A DNA stretch of 10,467 bases from Chloroflexota bacterium (GTDB lineage Bacteria; Chloroflexota; Dehalococcoidia; UBA1127; JACQUN01): NCBI GenBank assembly GCA_016210285.1, contig JACQUN010000180.1:1-10467 (forward strand), given 5' to 3'. Below, one piece after another: positions 7,992 to 10,467 of the stretch. A model generated the notes under the pieces. The model did not search any database. It saw nothing but the letters and a program-made list of their open reading frames with translations, and was not told the origin of the DNA. The position numbers were made by a program, and so were the translations under genes. Every line of letters starts with the position of its first letter. The first letter of the stretch is position 1.

Positions 7992-8349
7992 GCTCCTTCA
8001 CCTCGCCCTCAGTCTGCGGCTCCGCCCCCTGGGGTGGCAGGACATCCACGATGCGAAGCCTCGTGTACCACTGCCGGTGCCCCTTCTTCTTCCGGTAGTG
8101 CTTCTTTGCCTTGAACTTGAAGACCACGAGCTTGGGGCCCCTGAACTGATCCTCGACCTTGGCCAGGACCTTTGCCCCCGCCACCAGCGGCGCGCCGGGG
8201 CTGAGGTTCCCATCCTGGGAGAGGAGCAACACCCGGTCTAGCTCGATGGTGGAGCCCACCTCGCCAGGGAGCCGCTCCACGTCCACCACTTCCCCAGGCT
8301 GGACGCGGTACTGCTTGCCCCCGGTCTCGACGATAGCAAAGATGCTCAC
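7981..8349 (-). CDS. rplU: 50S ribosomal protein L21
   Basis: The 122-residue product begins (V/M)[15 protein letters not shown], the characteristic L21 start, and carries the basic 23S-rRNA-binding segment [18 protein letters not shown] near residues 83-100. I chose the GTG at 8349 because it places the L21 motif at the N-terminus and has AAGGGA about 7 nt upstream. A longer frame to 8424 would run through the promoter -10 and -35. The C-terminus has an acidic tail of about 15 residues beyond the usual end, and its coding sequence overlaps rpmA by 11 nt. It is the first gene of the rplU-rpmA-rpmE operon. Confidence 0.96.
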   Translation of the reverse strand: MSIFAIVETGGKQYRVQPGEVVDVERLPGEVGSTIELDRVLLLSQDGNLSPGAPLVAGAKVLAKVEDQFRGPKLVVFKFKAKKHYRKKKGHRQWYTRLRIVDVLPPQGAEPQTEGEVKEHGA

Positions 8350-8386
8350 GGAGGTCCCTTCGACTCTCTGATGGATTCCGAAAGAT

Positions 8387-8415
8387 ATTCTAGCGTCAGC
8401 CAACCTTGCTGTCAA
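8387..8415 (-). promoter_or_regulatory. Near-consensus sigma70 promoter of rplU-rpmA-rpmE
   Basis: On the minus strand TTGACA (8410-8415, a perfect -35) is separated by exactly 17 nt from TAGAAT (8387-8392, five of six consensus bases). Transcription should start near 8380, giving a short leader of about 30 nt before the rplU GTG. Such strength suits a ribosomal-protein operon. Confidence 0.85.
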
Positions 8416-8437
8416 GCTCAGCACGGGCTCCCGCAGG

Positions 8438-8986
8438 CTACATGGGGATCTGCGCCGCCTGCCCCGACTCCAGCTCCACCTCGAAGGCCACCAGGGTCAT
8501 GGCCAGCAGCGTGTAGTAGCCGATGGTGACCGTCAGCTCCACCATGCCCTCGTTCCCCAGTTGGCGGTGGAGCGCCTGAAAGGTCTCTGGCTTGACGCGG
8601 TGGTCCCGCAGCAGCTCCAGGGCGTAGCGGACTGGCAGGGCATCCTCTGGTGACAGGCCCTGGGGCGCCCTGCGGTCCCGGATGGCGGCGATGACCTCCT
8701 CGCCCAGGCCCACCTGTCGGGCCATGGGCTGGTGCTGGACCCACTCGTACTGGCAGCCGGCCTCCCGCGCTGCGGTGAGGACGGCCAGCTCCTTCAGCCT
8801 GGGAGGCAGCTTGGTCTGGAAGCGGGCGTATGCTCCCAGCCTTGCCACGCCGGAGGCGGCCTCAGGGCCGTTCAGCAGGACCCTGAAGACGTTGTGGACC
8901 CCGCCGCGGCTCTGGGAGATGAAATCGAAGGTGGGTCGCTGCTCTGGGGGTAGCATGTGCCGTTCCACGTAGGGCAGGCGGGCCAT
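8438..8986 (-). CDS. Carboxymuconolactone decarboxylase (CMD/AhpD-like) family protein
   Basis: The 182-residue product has the CMD-fold core: a KLPPRLKELAVLTAAREAGC stretch followed by QYEWVQHQPMARQVG (residues 59-93), then an alternating helical C-terminus. In AhpD-type peroxidases the core is C-x2-C-x3-H. Here Cys78 and His85 are kept but the second Cys is Glu81, giving C-x2-E-x3-H, a pattern I recall from other CMD-like proteins. The substrate is unknown; peroxidase, decarboxylase-like and other roles are all possible. ATG 8986 has AGGAGG a few nt upstream. It lies 121 nt downstream of the UGSC selenoprotein gene on the same strand with no evident terminator or promoter between, so the two are probably cotranscribed. 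The stop is only 22 nt from the rplU -35 element. Confidence 0.88.
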   Translation of the reverse strand: MARLPYVERHMLPPEQRPTFDFISQSRGGVHNVFRVLLNGPEAASGVARLGAYARFQTKLPPRLKELAVLTAAREAGCQYEWVQHQPMARQVGLGEEVIAAIRDRRAPQGLSPEDALPVRYALELLRDHRVKPETFQALHRQLGNEGMVELTVTIGYYTLLAMTLVAFEVELESGQAAQIPM

Positions 8987-9107
8987 GTCTCCTCCTTTCC
9001 TGCTAAGGCGGTCGTGGGCAGGTGGCCTCCGCGCGCCTGCTCAGGCTTCCCCGTGCCGGGGAGCGAGAGAGCGCCGCAGCGGCTCCCACGCCCTGGGGGG
9101 GCCAGTC

Positions 9108-9668
9108 CTATAGCCTGGTCAAGTTGGCTGCCTCGGCCTCGGTCAGGGCTTTGACCACTGCGTCCAGGGCTCGGCGAGCGTGCGCCCGGACCTGCTCCTC
9201 AGTCAGGGTCTCGTAGGGGAAGGGCAGGATGACCTGCTTCAGCGCAGGCATGCCTCTGCCCTTGGCGGTAGTGAGGGCCAGCCCCTCGAAGAACCGCGTC
9301 GAGAGGGTCACCGTGGGGATGCCCCGCTTCTCCAGCTCGATGCTGTCGTGGATACACCACGCGGTGCACGACCCTCAGTTTCCCAGTCCGGTGATGACCG
9401 CGCCGGCGCGGTTCACCAGGTCCTCCAGATCCTCCTGGGGCAGCGCTTTGGACTTGGCCTTGCGCTTCTCCACCACCTCGGCGACCTCGAACTTGGAGAG
9501 GAGAAGCCTCCGGAACTCGTCATAGGTGATGTCCAGGGAGAGCCAGTCGTTGTTGATGAAGCCGACCGTGGCGCCGCTGAGGGTAGCGCGTCGGGACGCA
9601 AGGCGCGCGCCTTCGCCGGGCGTCGCCTCGGCGTAGGGCATCAGGAGCTCTACCTCTCGGATGGTCAT
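9108..9668 (-). CDS. UGSC-family selenoprotein (in-frame TGA read as selenocysteine)
   Basis: A 186-codon gene interrupted by one in-frame TGA at 9375-9377 (codon 98). Upstream of it the product ends ...VITGLGN; downstream it continues in the same frame as GSCTAWCIHDSIELEKRG, then the conserved-looking TRFFEGLALTTAKGRG segment. Reading TGA as Sec gives U98-G-S-C101, the motif that names the UGSC family, a selenol/thiol pair of UxxC spacing like thioredoxin-type redox sites; Cys105 is nearby. The role of the family is unknown. ATG 9668 is chosen because GGAGG lies 6 nt upstream and a promoter about 30 nt upstream. A CMD-family gene follows on the same strand. Selenocysteine insertion machinery (selA, selB, selC, selD) is not in the window. 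Without it the gene would be truncated, but the frame continuity and the exact motif argue against decay. Confidence 0.88.
9337..9371 (-). promoter_or_regulatory. Candidate bacterial SECIS element
   Basis: Directly after the TGA the minus-strand RNA can form CGUGG-UGUAU-CCACG (9347-9361), a 5-bp stem whose 5-nt apical loop contains GU and begins after 18 nt from the UGA, within the spacing usual for SelB-dependent SECIS hairpins. A lower stem GUGC/GCAU (9366-9369 with 9340-9343) and a UC/GA pair extend it across a small internal loop. An alternative fold pairs GUCGUG with CACGAC and CACC with GGUG around loop GCGU, closer to the UGA. Which one SelB would bind is not decidable by eye. Confidence 0.55.
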
Positions 9669-9697
9669 CGCCCGCCTCCATAACTCAATGGTAGCTA

Positions 9698-9726
9698 AGG
9701 ATAGCATGGGAGTGGCGCCCGAACAA
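9698..9726 (-). promoter_or_regulatory. Promoter of the UGSC selenoprotein gene
   Basis: On the minus strand TTGTTC (9721-9726) and TATCCT (9698-9703) are 17 nt apart. Initiation near 9691 would leave a leader of about 22 nt containing the GGAGG ribosome-binding site (9675-9679) before ATG 9668. Confidence 0.6.
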
Positions 9727-9735
9727 GGGCTGTTC
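9721..9735. promoter_or_regulatory. Dyad GAACA-N5-TGTTC, possible operator
   Basis: A perfect 5-bp inverted repeat with a 5-bp spacer lies in the divergent intergenic region. It covers the -35 of the minus-strand promoter and the -10/-35 spacer of the plus-strand promoter, so one bound regulator could control both transcripts. The spacing does not match a LexA box (GAAC-N4-GTTC). No bound protein can be named. Confidence 0.35.
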
Positions 9736-9740
9736 CCCGC

Positions 9741-9746
9741 TATAAT
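9741..9746 (+). promoter_or_regulatory. -10 element of the plus-strand CMD-family gene
   Basis: A perfect TATAAT lies 34 nt before the ATG at 9781. The region 17 nt upstream (9718-9723, CCCGAA) does not resemble a -35 element and no TG extension is present, so the promoter may need an activator. Confidence 0.55.
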
Positions 9747-9780
9747 GGGCAGCATCCGACACCGTACAGGAGGTGCACCC

Positions 9781-10209
9781 ATGCCCCCAACCAAGCGGGA
9801 GGCCCAGGAGTTCCTTGACCGCATGTACCAGGAGCGCGGCTACATCGTGGACTTCCACAAGCTGGTGGTGCAGGCGGACCTGGAGTGGCTGAAGGCGTAT
9901 GACGCCTTTGTGCGGGCCACCTACACCGGCCAGCGCCGGCTGGACCGCAGGACGAAGGAGCTGATCCAGACGGCTGTGCTCTCCGCCCTGCGCACCGACG
10001 TGGATCACATCGGTGAGCACATCCGCCTGGCCATGGAGCACGGGGCAAGCAAGGAGGAGGTGCTGGAGGCGCTTGAGTGTGTCTATGCGCCTATGGGGGC
10101 CCTGGGTTTCCGCCAGGGGCTCAAGGCGTGGGCGAAGGTCAACGGCATCAAGGAGATGGAGCCGACTGCCCTGGCGCGCCCTGCGAGGGGGAAGCGGCAG
10201 AAGGCGTAG
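9781..10209 (+). CDS. CMD-fold protein lacking peroxidatic cysteines
   Basis: The 142-residue product has a CMD/AhpD-like core: LDRRTKELIQTAVLSALRTD followed by VDHIGEHIRLAMEHGASKEEVLEAL (about residues 54-98), where the H-x3-A-x3-GA-x2-E-x-E pattern is typical. The two active-site cysteines of AhpD (C-x2-C-x3-H) are replaced by Asp73 and His76 ahead of His80; the only cysteine is Cys100. Thiol-peroxidase chemistry is therefore unlikely, and a metal-binding or non-redox role is possible (inference). The ATG at 9781 is set by AGGAGG 7 nt upstream. The C-terminal tail is basic (RPARGKRQKA). It is the only plus-strand gene and is divergent from the UGSC selenoprotein gene. Confidence 0.85.
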   Translation: MPPTKREAQEFLDRMYQERGYIVDFHKLVVQADLEWLKAYDAFVRATYTGQRRLDRRTKELIQTAVLSALRTDVDHIGEHIRLAMEHGASKEEVLEALECVYAPMGALGFRQGLKAWAKVNGIKEMEPTALARPARGKRQKA

Positions 10210-10214
10210 CTTCA

Positions 10215-10271
10215 CCTGGAAAGGCTGGGAACCTTTGTGCAGGCAAGGGGTTTCCCGGGAACCTTTCCAGG
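10215..10271 (+). repeat. Inverted repeat (10-bp arms) with internal direct repeat
   Basis: CCTGGAAAGG (10215-10224) and CCTTTCCAGG (10262-10271) form a perfect 10-bp stem 6 nt after the stop of the plus-strand CMD gene. GGGAACCTTT occurs twice (10227-10236 and 10257-10266). The interior can fold further (GGGAA/TTCCC and CCTT...AAGG). No T tract follows, so it is at best an atypical terminator or mRNA 3'-end hairpin. Confidence 0.5.
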
Positions 10272-10371
10272 AGAGCGCTAGGTGCGCCCCGTCTGGAACG
10301 GCAGGCTTCACAGTCAGGTCATGGGCCGCTGGTTAAGAATCGCCTGAGCCTGGACACGAGGTCGGGCCACA

Positions 10372-10440
10372 GAAAGTTCGAGTGCTGTCCCCGGAGGCCC
10401 ACCATCGTGGACAATAGGTAAAACTCTGACTCGGACTTTC
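10372..10440. repeat. 12-bp inverted repeat with nested dyad
   Basis: GAAAGTTCGAGT (10372-10383) pairs with ACTCGGACTTTC (10429-10440) over 12 positions with one G.U wobble. Just inside, TGTCC (10386-10390) pairs with GGACA (10409-10413). The surrounding 10272-10467 stretch shows no credible gene. It could be a structured RNA, a regulatory site of a gene beyond the window, or the remnant end of a mobile element. Confidence 0.4.
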
Positions 10441-10467
10441 GAGAAGACCTTCGCCCTACCTCGCTGA

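Noticed and set aside
9108..9377. Treating the UGSC gene as a nonsense-mutated pseudogene or as two separate genes.
   Set aside because: The only stop is TGA at the exact Sec position of the family motif, both halves share one frame, and the GTG at 9311 that would start the second half is an internal Val codon without its own context. The pseudogene reading stays possible only if the genome lacks Sec machinery.
9721..9735. LexA/SOS box reading of GAACAAGGGCTGTTC.
   Set aside because: The spacing between GAAC and GTTC is 7 nt rather than the 4 nt of Gram-positive-type SOS boxes.
10372..10406. tRNA-like 3' half: AGTTCGAGT followed by CCACCA.
   Set aside because: The putative T-stem arms do not pair (GAAAG versus GCTGT), and no matching acceptor 5' strand, D-arm or anticodon arm is present upstream.

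Overview
The window is high-GC bacterial chromosome with tightly packed genes, almost all on the minus strand. It holds an arginine-biosynthesis operon, a ribosomal-protein operon and a small redox-type locus containing a selenoprotein. The gene set (a UPF0182 giant membrane protein, a DUF1385/YqhQ-type protein beside ribosomal genes, a UGSC-family selenoprotein with carboxymuconolactone-decarboxylase-fold neighbours) would fit a Chloroflexota lineage such as Dehalococcoidia/SAR202-like bacteria. That placement is inference from gene content, not shown by any marker here.

Layout, reading minus-strand transcripts right to left. (1) Positions 6447 to 1: a sigma70-type promoter (TTGTCC-N16-TATACT) precedes argJ, a small unrecognised ORF, argB, a UPF0182 membrane protein, argD and the first 30 codons of argG, which runs off the left edge. 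Most junctions are short gaps or overlaps, with a Shine-Dalgarno sequence on or beside the previous stop. ArgJ, ArgB and ArgD are steps of the cyclic acetyl route to ornithine, and ArgG uses the citrulline made from it; argC is not in the window. The UPF0182 gene sits inside this operon between argB and argD and overlaps argD by ATGA.

(2) Positions 8415 to 6465: a near-consensus promoter (TTGACA-N17-TAGAAT) drives rplU-rpmA-rpmE (ribosomal proteins L21, L27, L31). A textbook intrinsic terminator follows rpmE, and then comes a DUF1385 membrane protein.

(3) Positions 9668 to 8438: a 186-residue UGSC-family selenoprotein. Simple ORF calling splits it into two pieces at an in-frame TGA (9375-9377), but both halves lie in the same frame and the TGA falls exactly at the U of a U-G-S-C motif (a UxxC redox-type pair), with a SECIS-like hairpin directly after it. 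It is followed by a carboxymuconolactone-decarboxylase-family gene. Divergently, on the plus strand at 9781-10209, is a second CMD-fold protein that has lost both peroxidatic cysteine positions. The two transcripts share a 112-bp promoter region with overlapping promoters and a GAACA-N5-TGTTC dyad. This selenoprotein plus two CMD-like proteins is the most interesting unit in the window.

(4) Positions 10210-10467 hold no credible gene but carry two long-stem inverted repeats, the first of which contains a 10-bp direct repeat.
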